Source: Shewanella saliphila (lineage in GTDB: Bacteria > Pseudomonadota > Gammaproteobacteria > Enterobacterales > Shewanellaceae). Taken from it: 58,892 nt of DNA. Position numbers and translations under genes: made by a program. The stretch spans positions 1 through 58,892 of the forward strand of contig NZ_BMQV01000026.1 of NCBI RefSeq assembly GCF_014648295.1, in the 5' to 3' direction. Shown here piece by piece: positions 45,720-55,272 of the stretch. Below the pieces are notes generated by a model. The model had not been told where the DNA came from and made no database searches. It saw nothing but the letters and a program-made list of their open reading frames with translations. Position 1 is the stretch's first letter. Each line of letters begins with the position of its first letter.

Positions 45720-48317
45720 TTAGTCTTTATAAGCACGGCCATAGAAGCTGTCTAGTAGCACTTGTTTAATCTCGCTAATGAGTGGGTAACGAGGGTTTGC
45801 ACCAGTACATTGATCGTCAAACGCATCTTCTGCTAACTCGTCTAACTTGGCGATAAAGTCTGCTTCATTAACACCGGCTTCTTGAATAGAGGCTGGGATC
45901 CCAATGACTTTCTTAAGCTCTTCGATTTTCTCAATTAGCTTTTCAACTTTTTGCTCGTCTGTTTTACCACCTAATTTTAAGTGTTCGCTAATCGCAGCAT
46001 AACGACACAATGCTTTAGGACGATCGTATTGACTGAATGCCGCTTGTTTGGTTGGCATGTCTGTCGCGTTAAAACGAATAACGTTAGAGATGAGCAGGGC
46101 ATTGGCTAAACCATGGGCTAAGTGGAACTCAGCACCTAATTTGTGCGCCATTGAGTGACAGACCCCCAAGAACGCGTTGGCAAATGCAATACCTGCAATG
46201 GTGGCACCATTATGGACTTTCTCACGGGCGACAGGGGCTTTAGCACCAAGCTCGTAGGCATCTGGCAAGTATTTCACCAGCAAATCGAGTGCTTGTAATG
46301 CCTGACCGTCACTGTATTCGTTTGCCATGACACTGACATACGCTTCTAATGCGTGAGTTACTGCATCAATACCGCCAAACGCGGTTAATGACTTAGGCAT
46401 GTCCATCACAAGATTTGGGTCTACAATGGCCATACTTGGTGTGAGCTCATAATCAGCAATTGGGTACTTTTTACCGGTCACTTCATCGGTTACCACCGCA
46501 AAAGGTGTCACTTCTGAACCTGTACCTGATGTGGTTGGAATGGCAACCATTTTGGCTTTACGGCCCATTTTAGGAAATTTGTAAATACGTTTACGGATGT
46601 CCATAAAGCGTAAGGCTAAGTCTGCAAAATCGACATCTGGATGTTCGTACATAACCCAGATAATTTTCGCCGCATCCATAGGTGAGCCACCACCTAATGC
46701 GATAATCACATCGGGCTGGAAGCTGTTAGCGACTTTAGCGCCTTGACGAACAATGGCTAATGTTGGGTCGGCTTCTACCTCGTAAAAGACTTCTGTTTCT
46801 AACCCTTGTGCTTTTAAAATCTTCAAGGTTTCGTTGCAATAGCCATTATTAAACAGAAACTTATCAGTAATAATTAATGCACGTTTTTTGTCGCTTAACT
46901 CTTCAAGGGCAATCGGTAAACTGCCACGGCGGAAATAGATAGACGATGGAAGCTTGTGCCACAACATGTTTTCAGCCCTCTTGGCGACCATTTTTTTGTT
47001 GATTAAGTGACTTGGGCCAACGTTTTCAGAAATTGAGTTACCGCCCCATGAACCACAACCTAAGGTTAACGATGGTGCTAACTTGAAGTTATATAAGTCA
47101 CCAATGCCGCCTTGAGAGGCTGGGGTGTTGATTAAAATACGCGCGGTTTTCATTCTAAAACCAAAGGCTTTCACGCGTGCTTCTTGGGTATCTTGATCGG
47201 TATATAAACCAGAGGTATGGCCAATACCGCCTAAGGTAACTAATGCTTCAGCTTTATCCATGGCTTCATTAAAATCTTTAGCTTTGTACATACCCAAAAG
47301 CGGTGATAATTTTTCATGGGCAAATGCTTCAGCATCATCAATGTCTGTGACTTCACCAATCAATACTTTGGTGTGGCTTGGTACGGTAATGCCAGCCATA
47401 AGGGCGATATTGACTGCGCTCTGGCCAACGATGTCGGCGTTAAGTCCGCCATTTTTAAGAATGACGTTTTGCATTGCTGCAGTTTCTGCTTTAGACAACA
47501 TATAGCCGCCGTAGTGAGCAAAGCGCTCTTTGACTTGCTTATATATACTTTCAACTACGATAACAGCTTGCTCAGAGGCACACACCACACCATTGTCGAA
47601 GGTTTTAGACATTAGAATTGAACTCACAGCGCGTTTAATGTCTGCTGTTTCATCAATAACTATTGGCGTGTTACCTGCGCCAACACCAATGGCGGGTTTG
47701 CCAGAAGAGTAGGCGGCTTTCACCATACCAGGGCCACCAGTGGCTAAAATGAGGTTGATTTTTTCGTGAGTCATTAATTGATTCGATAACGCCACGCTGG
47801 GTTGATCTATCCAGCCAATAATGTCTTTTGGCGCACCTGCCGCTACTGCGGCATCTAATACAATTCTTGCAGCGGTTGTGGTTGAGTTTTTAGCTCTTGG
47901 GTGCGGAGAGAAAATAATGCCGTTACGGGTTTTTAAACTGATAAGGGCTTTAAAAATAGCGGTTGAGGTTGGGTTTGTTGTGGGCACAATACCGCAAATA
48001 ATCCCGACAGGTTCTGCAATCGTAATGGTGCCAAAAGTTAAGTCCTCAGACAAAATGCCACAGGTTTTTTCATCTTTATACTTGTTATAGATGTATTCAG
48101 ACGCAAAGTGGTTTTTAATCACTTTATCTTCAAGCACACCCATTCCGGTTTCTGTGGCCGCCATTTTAGCGAGAGATATACGGGCATCAGCCGCGGCAAA
48201 AGCTGCGGCTCTAAAAATTTTGTCTACTTGCTCTTGGCTAAAGTTAGCAAATTCAGCTTGTGCCTTGGCAACGCGCTCTACCAGTAGGTCAAGCTCTTGA
48301 GTATTGGTTACAGTCAT
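45720..48317 (-). CDS. adhE: Bifunctional aldehyde-alcohol dehydrogenase
   Basis: Protein of 865 residues with an N-terminal CoA-acylating aldehyde dehydrogenase (about 1-440) and a C-terminal iron-dependent alcohol dehydrogenase (about 450-865), reducing acetyl-CoA to ethanol and regenerating NAD. The thioester cysteine is in FDNGVVCASEQAVIV near residue 245; ALGGGSPMDAAK near 545 is the NAD-binding loop and FLGVCHSMAHKLGAEFHLAHG near 720 supplies iron-binding histidines. A near-perfect HexR site lies about 115 bases upstream, and an FNR/CRP-like site is further out, consistent with control by carbon flux and anaerobiosis. Confidence 0.97.
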   Translation of the reverse strand: MTVTNTQELDLLVERVAKAQAEFANFSQEQVDKIFRAAAFAAADARISLAKMAATETGMGVLEDKVIKNHFASEYIYNKYKDEKTCGILSEDLTFGTITIAEPVGIICGIVPTTNPTSTAIFKALISLKTRNGIIFSPHPRAKNSTTTAARIVLDAAVAAGAPKDIIGWIDQPSVALSNQLMTHEKINLILATGGPGMVKAAYSSGKPAIGVGAGNTPIVIDETADIKRAVSSILMSKTFDNGVVCASEQAVIVVESIYKQVKERFAHYGGYMLSKAETAAMQNVILKNGGLNADIVGQSAVNIALMAGITVPSHTKVLIGEVTDIDDAEAFAHEKLSPLLGMYKAKDFNEAMDKAEALVTLGGIGHTSGLYTDQDTQEARVKAFGFRMKTARILINTPASQGGIGDLYNFKLAPSLTLGCGSWGGNSISENVGPSHLINKKMVAKRAENMLWHKLPSSIYFRRGSLPIALEELSDKKRALIITDKFLFNNGYCNETLKILKAQGLETEVFYEVEADPTLAIVRQGAKVANSFQPDVIIALGGGSPMDAAKIIWVMYEHPDVDFADLALRFMDIRKRIYKFPKMGRKAKMVAIPTTSGTGSEVTPFAVVTDEVTGKKYPIADYELTPSMAIVDPNLVMDMPKSLTAFGGIDAVTHALEAYVSVMANEYSDGQALQALDLLVKYLPDAYELGAKAPVAREKVHNGATIAGIAFANAFLGVCHSMAHKLGAEFHLAHGLANALLISNVIRFNATDMPTKQAAFSQYDRPKALCRYAAISEHLKLGGKTDEQKVEKLIEKIEELKKVIGIPASIQEAGVNEADFIAKLDELAEDAFDDQCTGANPRYPLISEIKQVLLDSFYGRAYKD

Positions 48318-48431
48318 AATGATTTCCTCTAAAAATATTCAACAAATCGTTTTTGCAAAATATTCTTTGTTAATAAAATTACAGCTATTTGTGTTGTTTT
48401 GTTGTGATAATGGCCACAAATTGTCGATAAG

Positions 48432-48446
48432 TGTAATTTTATTACA
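48432..48446. promoter_or_regulatory. HexR operator upstream of adhE
   Basis: TGTAATTTTATTACA is a palindrome matching the HexR consensus TGTAATTAAATTACA with both half-sites perfect. It is the best HexR site in the window. Confidence 0.82.
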
Positions 48447-48768
48447 ACATGTTAAGCCTGTTATTAATCGTTTAGCGGTTTAAATTAAGCGTTTATCTAT
48501 GCAGCCTTTAGCGTTAAAACGGCAATTTGTGATGTGCAACAATGGTGCATTTTCCTGTGACCATGAGAGCCAATTTACGCGATATTAAGCAGGTTTTATC
48601 ATTGTTCTCTATTTAAGATAGAGTGATTTTTAATCAGTTGCTAGCAGTTTATTGTGAGTGTTTTAACAAAATTGAAATATTACACAATTGAATTTAAATA
48701 ATATTTTATTACTGCCTACTCAATATAAGCAATGGCTAAACCTTGTTTTGCTTATTTAATTGAAGAAA

Positions 48769-48784
48769 TGTGATTGACATCAAT
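48769..48784. promoter_or_regulatory. FNR/CRP-like site
   Basis: TGTGATTGACATCAAT; on the minus strand TTGAT-GTCA-ATCAC matches the FNR (EtrA) consensus TTGAT-N4-ATCAA with one mismatch, and TGTGA-N6-TCAAT is also CRP-like. It is about 450 bases from adhE and 210 from the HAD gene, so the target is uncertain. Confidence 0.45.
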
Positions 48785-48990
48785 ATGAAGAAAAGGGAAT
48801 ATGCTCAACAAGAGGGCATATGCTCACGGTTAGGGCAAAAGCTTAATTAAAGGTGTTAATGTATGGTCGTTCGTTATTATTTTGTACAACGATTGCACAT
48901 ACCAGACTGATCGACAGTAAAGTTACCGAATTATCACTGAGCCAATGTACTATAGGGCATTGTTTTTACTCTATTCATTAAGGCGGATCT

Positions 48991-49662
48991 ATGAGCAACC
49001 ACACACAACTGGTGATTTTTGATTGTGATGGTGTTGTGATCGACAGTGAGGTGATCAGTGCTAATGTGCTTATCGATAAATTGGCATTGTTAGGCGCTGA
49101 GATTGATATGGCATTTGTGCAGCAACATTTTTTAGGTTGCAAATTTGCCACTGTGGCTCAAAAAATTGAAGATTTATTGTCACTCACGTTACCGCCACAA
49201 TTTGAATTAGAGTATCGCGAGCAACTGTTAGCTGTTTTTGAACATCAACTCACCCTAACGGCCGGCTTTAATAAGGTATTGGCTCAGTTGAATGTCCCTT
49301 TTTGTATTGCGACAAGTAGCAGTTTACCCAGAACCACCAAAGCGTTGTCTGTGGTTGGGTTAACCGATGTGTTTAGTGGTTGTGTGTTTACAGCAAGTGA
49401 AGTTAAGCGGGGTAAACCTGCACCTGATTTATTTTTACATGCAGCAGAGCGCATGGGCGTTAAACCAGAGCATTGCCTGGTCATTGAAGACAGCTTTTTT
49501 GGTGTAACAGCCGCTGTTGCAGCTAATATGCCGGTAATACATTATGTGGGTGGCGGTCATATGAGCCCAGATAATCAAACGGTGTTGCAGGTATTTTCGC
49601 AAGTACCAGAGTTGAAACACTGGGATGATTTTTCGGCAATTATGCCCGCATTGATGCGTTAA
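48991..49662 (+). CDS. HAD-superfamily sugar phosphatase-like protein
   Basis: Hydrolase of 223 residues in the beta-phosphoglucomutase/YieH branch. Motif I is IFDCDGVVIDSE (nucleophile and acid aspartates near residues 10 and 12), motif II is the TSSSLPR serine/threonine region near residue 104, the lysine motif is SEVKRGKPAPDLFLHAAERM (near 133), and motif III is VIEDSFFGV (near 160). A helical cap lies between motifs I and II. It is 22 bases upstream of the SorC regulator and thus begins the hexitol operon. It may dephosphorylate a sugar or polyol phosphate; mannitol-1-phosphate is a guess from context. Confidence 0.85.
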   Translation: MSNHTQLVIFDCDGVVIDSEVISANVLIDKLALLGAEIDMAFVQQHFLGCKFATVAQKIEDLLSLTLPPQFELEYREQLLAVFEHQLTLTAGFNKVLAQLNVPFCIATSSSLPRTTKALSVVGLTDVFSGCVFTASEVKRGKPAPDLFLHAAERMGVKPEHCLVIEDSFFGVTAAVAANMPVIHYVGGGHMSPDNQTVLQVFSQVPELKHWDDFSAIMPALMR

Positions 49663-49684
49663 GACTGAATAGGATATATATAAA

Positions 49685-50647
49685 ATGGACAATAAGTCTA
49701 ATTCAGAATTAGCACGCTTAGAAGATGCAGCAAGAGCGGCATGGTTATATTACGTAGCTAAAAACACCCAAGACGAAATTGCGCAAAAGTTAGAAGTATC
49801 AAGACAATCAGCACAACGACTAGTGGCACTGGCTGTCAGTGAAGGGTTGATTAAAGTGCGCCTCGACCATCCAATTAGTCGATGCATGGAGTTAGCTGAG
49901 CAATTAAAGCAGCGCTTTAATTTACTGGAATGCGAAATTGTACCAAGCGATCCTGCTGACCAAAGCTCAACCCATGGCTTAGCGCAAACCAGTGCTGCAG
50001 TGTTAGAGCGTTACTTAAAATCAGACACACCTAAAACCTTAGCGTTTGGGACTGGCCGGGCACTGAAAGCCTGTATTGATGAGTTACCGTCAATGCAATG
50101 TCCACAACATAAAATTGTGTCGTTGCTCGGCAATATGATGTCAGATGGGTCTGCTTCTGCATTTGATATTGTGGTGAGTATGGCTAACAGGGTACAGGCT
50201 AAACATTACCCGATGCCGTTGCCGGTGATTGCCCATTCGGTTGCTGAAAAACAGCTATTACATGGGATAACGCCCGTAAAAAGTATTTTAGCGTTAGCCC
50301 AGCAAGCCGATGCGACGTTTGTGGGTATTGGCCAAATGGGAGATAACTCACCATTAATGATTGATGGCTTTATTGACCAGGCAAAAGCGAATGAATTAGT
50401 CAACGATAACGCTGCAGGTGAAATTATCAGTTGGGTGTATGACCAGCAAGGGCAATTAATTAAAAACGCAATCAATGAATTAGTGATGAGTGCACCGTTA
50501 CAAATTAATGCTAGTAAACCGGTATACGGAATTGCCGCGGGACAAAATAAAGTGAATGCCATTTATGCGGCATTAAAAGGTGGGTTAATTAATTCATTAA
50601 TCACCAATGAATATACTGCGGAAAAAATATTACAAAAAATTAAATAA
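49685..50647 (+). CDS. SorC/DeoR-family sugar-binding transcriptional regulator
   Basis: Regulator of 320 residues. The N-terminal winged helix (about 10-60) carries AARAAWLYYVAKNTQDEIAQ and LEVSRQSAQRLVALAVSEG, typical of SorC proteins, and the C-terminal NagB-like sugar-phosphate-binding domain (about 65-315) includes LAFGTGRALKACIDEL and VGIGQMGDNSPL. It lies between a HAD phosphatase and the permease-dehydrogenase-kinase genes and is the obvious local regulator. TTGTACAAC occurs upstream of both 48991 and 50807 and could be its operator. Confidence 0.92.
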   Translation: MDNKSNSELARLEDAARAAWLYYVAKNTQDEIAQKLEVSRQSAQRLVALAVSEGLIKVRLDHPISRCMELAEQLKQRFNLLECEIVPSDPADQSSTHGLAQTSAAVLERYLKSDTPKTLAFGTGRALKACIDELPSMQCPQHKIVSLLGNMMSDGSASAFDIVVSMANRVQAKHYPMPLPVIAHSVAEKQLLHGITPVKSILALAQQADATFVGIGQMGDNSPLMIDGFIDQAKANELVNDNAAGEIISWVYDQQGQLIKNAINELVMSAPLQINASKPVYGIAAGQNKVNAIYAALKGGLINSLITNEYTAEKILQKIK

Positions 50648-50653
50648 TTTGTG

Positions 50654-50662
50654 TTGTACAAC
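50654..50662. promoter_or_regulatory. Candidate SorC operator before permease gene
   Basis: TTGTACAAC, part of the palindrome GTTGTACAAC, also found at 48882-48890 upstream of the HAD-SorC genes. The match is short (9 bases) and its assignment to the SorC protein is inference. Confidence 0.4.
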
Positions 50663-50806
50663 CAACATGAGTACAAGAGAAAAAATGGGGTTATTATTTC
50701 TAATAAAACGAAATAGTAAATAGTCAAAAAGGTAAGTTGTTTAATTTTATCATCGTATTTGGGTGAGGGATTAATTTACCTGAGAAAAAACAGGAACATA
50801 AAAATA

Positions 50807-52522
50807 ATGACAACAAGTCAACACTCCCATTCATTTGACAAAATGAATGAAGAGCAGCTTCCAGTTGCCAAAAATAAGCTCCACGGTTGGAAACATTTTG
50901 CGGGTTTGTATGCCGGTGAGCATGTGGCCGCAACCGAATTTGTTATTGGTGCCACTTTTGTTGCCTTAGGCGCATCTACGGTTGATATTCTTTTAGGGTT
51001 ACTAATTGGTAACCTATTAGCCATGTGTTCTTGGTGGCTATTAACTGCGCCTATTGCAGTAGAAACACGTTTAAGTCTCTATAACTATTTAAATAAAATT
51101 GCCGGCGATTCAATGACCAAGCTCTATAACTGGGCTAACGTGGTTATTTTCTCGGTGATATCCGCCGCGATGATCACTGTGTCATCCACCGCGGTTCGTT
51201 TCTTGTTTGATATTCCCGCCCAATTAAATTGGTACCCAAGCAGTTTATGGTTTGTGATGATTGTATTGGCTGTCGGCTCTATTGTGGTCGTGGTCGCTAT
51301 GTATGGTTTTTCAACGGTTGCTGATTTTTCTAAAATTTGTGCTCCTTGGTTGTTTGTTATCTTTATTGCGGGCTCATTCAGTCTATTTCCTGCGTTATCA
51401 AACCATGTAATAGGTACGACAACCTTAGGTGGTTGGCAAGATTTTATGACTATTGGTGACAGTTCAATATGGACTGGGGTTAATGATGAAGGCGAAAAAG
51501 GCATTGGCTTACTTGAAGTGATAGGCTTTGCCTGGGCTGCTAACTCGATTACCCATTTTGGTTTAATCGACATGGCTATTTTCCGTTTTGCTAAACGTAA
51601 AAGTTATGGTTTATTTTCAGGCGTTGGGATGTTTTTTGGTCACTACATTGCATGGATTTCAGCTGGCATCATGGGCGCAGGTACTGCAGTATTATTAAAA
51701 ACCACCATTACACAGCTCGATCCGGGTGATGTTGCTTACCATGCTTTAGGGTTTTCTGGTTTTGTGATTATTATCATTGCGGGTTGGACGACGGCAAACG
51801 CTAACTTGTACCGTGCAGGCCTTGCAGCGCAATCTATCTTTGTCAATCAATCTCGTGAACGCACTACTGCCATCGTTGGCCTGGTTACGGTTGTGATTGC
51901 CTGTTTCCCATTTGTATTTACTCAAATGTTGCCGCTATTAACCTATGCAGGCCTAATTGTTGTACCCGTTGGCGGCATTGTGTTTGCTGAACATGTGTTG
52001 TTCCCTAAAATTGGCTTGACGCGTTATTGGGCTAAATATCAAAATTTATCTAAAAGTACACCTGCAATTGCCACTTGGGCTTTGGCTTTAGTCTTTGGTT
52101 TTGGATTAAATAGCTTAGATGTTATTTCGTTTTATTACTTATTTATCCCAACCTGGTTCTTCACCATTGTGACTTATACCTTGTTGGCTAAAAAATACGG
52201 TGCAGATCGAGATTATACCGATGCGATCATCGCTGATGAAAATGAGCAGCAACAAATTGCTGAGTATCAAGAAGCTATGGCGATAAATGATAAAGAGACG
52301 ATTGATGACAGCAGTAAAGTCACTAAATTATTAAATGGTTTTGCATTTGTATCATTAATAACCATTACAACGTTGGCGGTTAATGTCATGTTCTTTAGTC
52401 CAGATATGGATGTTTATGCAGACAACAAAACATTATTCGAAAGCGTATGTTTTGCTTGCACTATCATTTATTTCAGTTGTTCATACGTGGCATTAAAACG
52501 CCATAAAAAACTGAATGTCTAA
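50807..52522 (+). CDS. NCS1-family permease (predicted polyol transporter)
   Basis: Membrane protein of 571 residues from the ATG giving MTTSQHSHSF; CAGGAA precedes it, and an upstream in-frame ATG-like start lacks a site. About 12 helices are predicted, with family segments GEHVAATEFVIGATFVALGA and a long hydrophilic insertion near residues 470-500 before the last two helices. NCS1 carriers normally move nucleobases, hydantoins or thiamine with Na+ or H+. Here the gene lies between a SorC regulator and a mannitol-type dehydrogenase plus fructokinase, so I predict a hexitol substrate. No PTS or ABC transporter gene is present in the operon to do this job. Confidence 0.85.
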   Translation: MTTSQHSHSFDKMNEEQLPVAKNKLHGWKHFAGLYAGEHVAATEFVIGATFVALGASTVDILLGLLIGNLLAMCSWWLLTAPIAVETRLSLYNYLNKIAGDSMTKLYNWANVVIFSVISAAMITVSSTAVRFLFDIPAQLNWYPSSLWFVMIVLAVGSIVVVVAMYGFSTVADFSKICAPWLFVIFIAGSFSLFPALSNHVIGTTTLGGWQDFMTIGDSSIWTGVNDEGEKGIGLLEVIGFAWAANSITHFGLIDMAIFRFAKRKSYGLFSGVGMFFGHYIAWISAGIMGAGTAVLLKTTITQLDPGDVAYHALGFSGFVIIIIAGWTTANANLYRAGLAAQSIFVNQSRERTTAIVGLVTVVIACFPFVFTQMLPLLTYAGLIVVPVGGIVFAEHVLFPKIGLTRYWAKYQNLSKSTPAIATWALALVFGFGLNSLDVISFYYLFIPTWFFTIVTYTLLAKKYGADRDYTDAIIADENEQQQIAEYQEAMAINDKETIDDSSKVTKLLNGFAFVSLITITTLAVNVMFFSPDMDVYADNKTLFESVCFACTIIYFSCSYVALKRHKKLNV

Positions 52523-52648
52523 TGTTATTATTTATTCATTACTGTAACGACTTAAGGCGTATTAATACTTTTTATTAATCGTCTTAAGTTTAGTGTGTTA
52601 TTTACTGATTTAACACGACGTCGTTTATTTTTTATGAGGCACATGCTC

Positions 52649-54169
52649 ATGCAGAACGTTCAACTTAACAGCGCATCATTGAATACGCTAAACCAACAAT
52701 CTCTTTCTACTTTACCTGCTGATGTTGATGTGCCGAAATACGATCGCAGTAAACTTACTGCAGGTATTGTGCATATTGGTGTGGGTGGTTTTCACCGTGC
52801 TCATCAGGCTATGTATGTTAATGAATTACTCAAAACACCAGGCTCAGAGTCGTGGGCCATTTGTGGTGTGGGTTTATTAGAAGCCAATCGTGGTTTACGT
52901 GATGTGCTGGTTAAACAGGATTACTTGTATAGCCTTACTGTTCGTCATCCTAATGGTCAGATAGATCATCAAGTGATTGGCTCGATGATTGATTTTTTAT
53001 TTGCGCCTGAAAACAAACAACAAGTCATTGATAAACTTGTTAATGCAGATACAAAAATTGTCTCGTTAACCATTACTGAAGGTGGCTATAACTTTAACCC
53101 TGCAACGGGTGAGTTTGATTATACTAACCCTGAAATTATCCATGATATGGCGAATTTTCATGATCCAATTACGGCATTTGGCTATATCACTGCTGCGTTG
53201 AAGCAGCGCAAAGCATTGGGCATGAAACCCTTTACCGTTCAGTCTTGCGACAACGTTCAACATAACGGCGATATGATCCGCAAAATGTTATTAGCATTTG
53301 TCAGTAAAATTGATGCTGAGCTGGGTCAATGGATAGAAGCAAATGTTGCGTTCCCTAATGCAATGGTTGACCGTATTACGCCTGTTACGACCAAAGCCGA
53401 TATTGAATATGTGGCCAAAACCTTACACATTAATGATGAATGGCCAATCACCTGTGAAGCTTTTACTCAGTGGGTCATTGAGGACAACTTTAGTGATAGT
53501 CGCCCAGCGTTTGATAATGCTGGCGCGCAGTTTGTTGCTGATGTTACCCCATTTGAGAAAATGAAAATCCGTTTACTCAATGCCGGTCACTCTGTTTTAG
53601 GTTTGTTGGGTTCAATTCATGGCTTTGCCACGATTGATGAGGCGGTTTCTGATCCATTATTTGCCACCTATTTACGCAAGTTTATGGACGATGAAGTGAC
53701 ACCACTGATTGAACAATTACCCGGGATTGACTTAAACCAGTATAAAGACACCTTAATTGAGCGTTTTGCTAACCCAAACATTAAAGACAGTTTGGCGCGT
53801 ATTTGTTTAGAAAGCTCTGCAAAATTACCTAAGTTTATCATTGCATCAATTAACGAAAACATTGCGTTAAATCGTGATACGTCTTTAGCGTGTTTAGTGA
53901 TTGCAACCTGGTGCTTATACAGCGATAAACAGGTTAATCAACAAGGTGAAGCATTAGAAATTAACGATCAAATGGCCGCGCAGTTGCATCAATTTGCGAG
54001 TAAAACAGAGCAAGATCCTCTGGCATTTTTACAGCTAACCGATTTATTTGGTGATTTAAATAATCAAGCCACATTCTGCAAAGAGTATCTTAAAGCTATT
54101 GCTGATTTGTATGCACCAAACAGCGATATTAAAGCGATAATGCAAGCCCGTTTACAAGCAAAGAGTTAA
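52649..54169 (+). CDS. Mannitol 2-dehydrogenase family polyol dehydrogenase
   Basis: Long-chain secondary alcohol dehydrogenase of 506 residues, start chosen at MQNVQLNS because GAGG lies 10 bases upstream; ATGs at 52634 and 52643 are alternatives. IVHIGVGGFHRAHQAMYVNE is the NAD-binding N-terminal loop, and KIRLLNAGHS carries the K-x4-N-x2-H catalytic triad of mannitol 2-dehydrogenases. It would oxidise D-mannitol (or another hexitol, or fructuronate in related enzymes) to fructose. Its stop overlaps the kinase start as TAATG, so the two are translationally coupled; product fructose would feed the kinase. Confidence 0.92.
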   Translation: MQNVQLNSASLNTLNQQSLSTLPADVDVPKYDRSKLTAGIVHIGVGGFHRAHQAMYVNELLKTPGSESWAICGVGLLEANRGLRDVLVKQDYLYSLTVRHPNGQIDHQVIGSMIDFLFAPENKQQVIDKLVNADTKIVSLTITEGGYNFNPATGEFDYTNPEIIHDMANFHDPITAFGYITAALKQRKALGMKPFTVQSCDNVQHNGDMIRKMLLAFVSKIDAELGQWIEANVAFPNAMVDRITPVTTKADIEYVAKTLHINDEWPITCEAFTQWVIEDNFSDSRPAFDNAGAQFVADVTPFEKMKIRLLNAGHSVLGLLGSIHGFATIDEAVSDPLFATYLRKFMDDEVTPLIEQLPGIDLNQYKDTLIERFANPNIKDSLARICLESSAKLPKFIIASINENIALNRDTSLACLVIATWCLYSDKQVNQQGEALEINDQMAAQLHQFASKTEQDPLAFLQLTDLFGDLNNQATFCKEYLKAIADLYAPNSDIKAIMQARLQAKS

Positions 54170-55095
54170 TGATAATGAGCAGCGTATTAATTAATCATAA
54201 AGCCAAAGCTGACATCAATATCAGCTGTTTTGGTGAAGTCTTATGGGATTGTTTCCCAGACGGTAAGCGAGTGGGCGGGGCACCATTGAATGTGTGTGTC
54301 AGGCTGAATGCGTTAGGCATTAAGGGCTCAATGATCAGTGCCGTAGGCGATGATCAATTAGGCCATGAATTACTGGCATTTATCGATGAGCGTGGGGTTA
54401 ATCGTGATTGTATTGCGATTAACCCGCTAAAAAGCACCAGTACGGTTCAGGTGACGCTAGACAAAAATGGTTCTGCGTCATATGACATCGTGGCTGATAC
54501 CGCCTGGGACAATGTGGCATTAACTGACACCATTATAAGCCAGGTTAAGCAAGCTGATGTATTGGTATTTGGCAGTCTAATTGGTCGTAGCCCGGTGTCA
54601 TTAGCGACGTTAACGGAGTTAGTTAACCGTGCCAATTTCACCGTGTTTGATGTTAATTTACGTGCGCCACATTATGATATCGACAGTATTGTTAAGCTAA
54701 TGAATCAAGCTGATTTTATTAAATTAAATGATGATGAGCTGTACGAAATTGCTAAAGCAATGGGCTCGCCGTTTAATTCATTAGAGCAAAACTTAGATTA
54801 CATTGCTGCGCAAACACAAACCCAGTATTTGTGTGTAACTAAAGGCAGTCATGGTGCGTTGTTAAGTGTTAATGGGCAGAAGTTTTACAACTCAGGCTAC
54901 TTGGTCAATGTGGTTGATACTGTGGGAGCCGGTGACTCGTTTTTAGGCTCGTTATTGTATCAATTGTGCAGTGACAATAACCCGCAATATGCTATCGATT
55001 TTGCTTGCGCTGTGGGTGCGATGGTTGCGCAATCTGCTGGTGCAACACCGGTGTTAACGCTTGAGCAAATTAACGCGTTTATGCAACCCGCATAA
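54169..55095 (+). CDS. PfkB-family fructokinase
   Basis: Sugar kinase of 308 residues. The N-terminal CFGEVLWDCFPDGKRVGGAPLN is the sugar-binding region with the typical GG hinge, and DTVGAGDSFLGSLLYQL near residue 248 is the PfkB signature with the catalytic aspartate. Met3 (54175) is an alternative start. Coupled to the upstream dehydrogenase through TAATG. Context argues for fructose phosphorylation to fructose-6-phosphate; ribokinase-like alternatives are less likely. It is the last gene of the operon. Confidence 0.93.
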   Translation: MIMSSVLINHKAKADINISCFGEVLWDCFPDGKRVGGAPLNVCVRLNALGIKGSMISAVGDDQLGHELLAFIDERGVNRDCIAINPLKSTSTVQVTLDKNGSASYDIVADTAWDNVALTDTIISQVKQADVLVFGSLIGRSPVSLATLTELVNRANFTVFDVNLRAPHYDIDSIVKLMNQADFIKLNDDELYEIAKAMGSPFNSLEQNLDYIAAQTQTQYLCVTKGSHGALLSVNGQKFYNSGYLVNVVDTVGAGDSFLGSLLYQLCSDNNPQYAIDFACAVGAMVAQSAGATPVLTLEQINAFMQPA

Positions 55096-55122
55096 TTAGT
55101 GATGTTGGCGGTGATATAAAGA

Positions 55123-55164
55123 GTTGTATGTAACCAGTTGTATGTAAACAGTTGTTGTATGTAA
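55123..55164 (+). repeat. Three short direct repeats after the kinase gene
   Basis: GTTGTATGTAA occurs three times (55123-55133, 55137-55147, 55154-55164) in the untranslated tail of the fructokinase transcript. Confidence 0.75.
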
Positions 55165-55214
55165 AAGTGAAGTGTCAGTGTCGTTTGGGTTAGTTCCCCT
55201 TTATTTAACCCAGT

Positions 55215-55257
55215 AGCGCTTGGTTTTTAGTTATAAATAACCAAGCGCTTTTTTTCT
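55215..55257. terminator. Bidirectional terminator between fructokinase and dGTPase genes
   Basis: AGCGCTTGGTT (55215-55225) and AACCAAGCGCT (55239-55249) form a perfect 11-bp stem, followed by a T-run. Confidence 0.88.
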
Positions 55258-55272
55258 TTTTAGCCAGTGACA

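Larger units (their letters stand above)
48318..48990. other. Long divergent regulatory region between adhE and HAD gene
   Basis: These 673 bases hold no supported gene but several sites: a HexR operator (48432-48446), a weaker ATTACA half-site context near 48370-48385, an FNR/CRP-like box (48769-48784), a direct repeat ATATGCTCA near 48800 and 48823, and TTGTACAAC (48882-48890) near the operon on the right. Confidence 0.5.
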
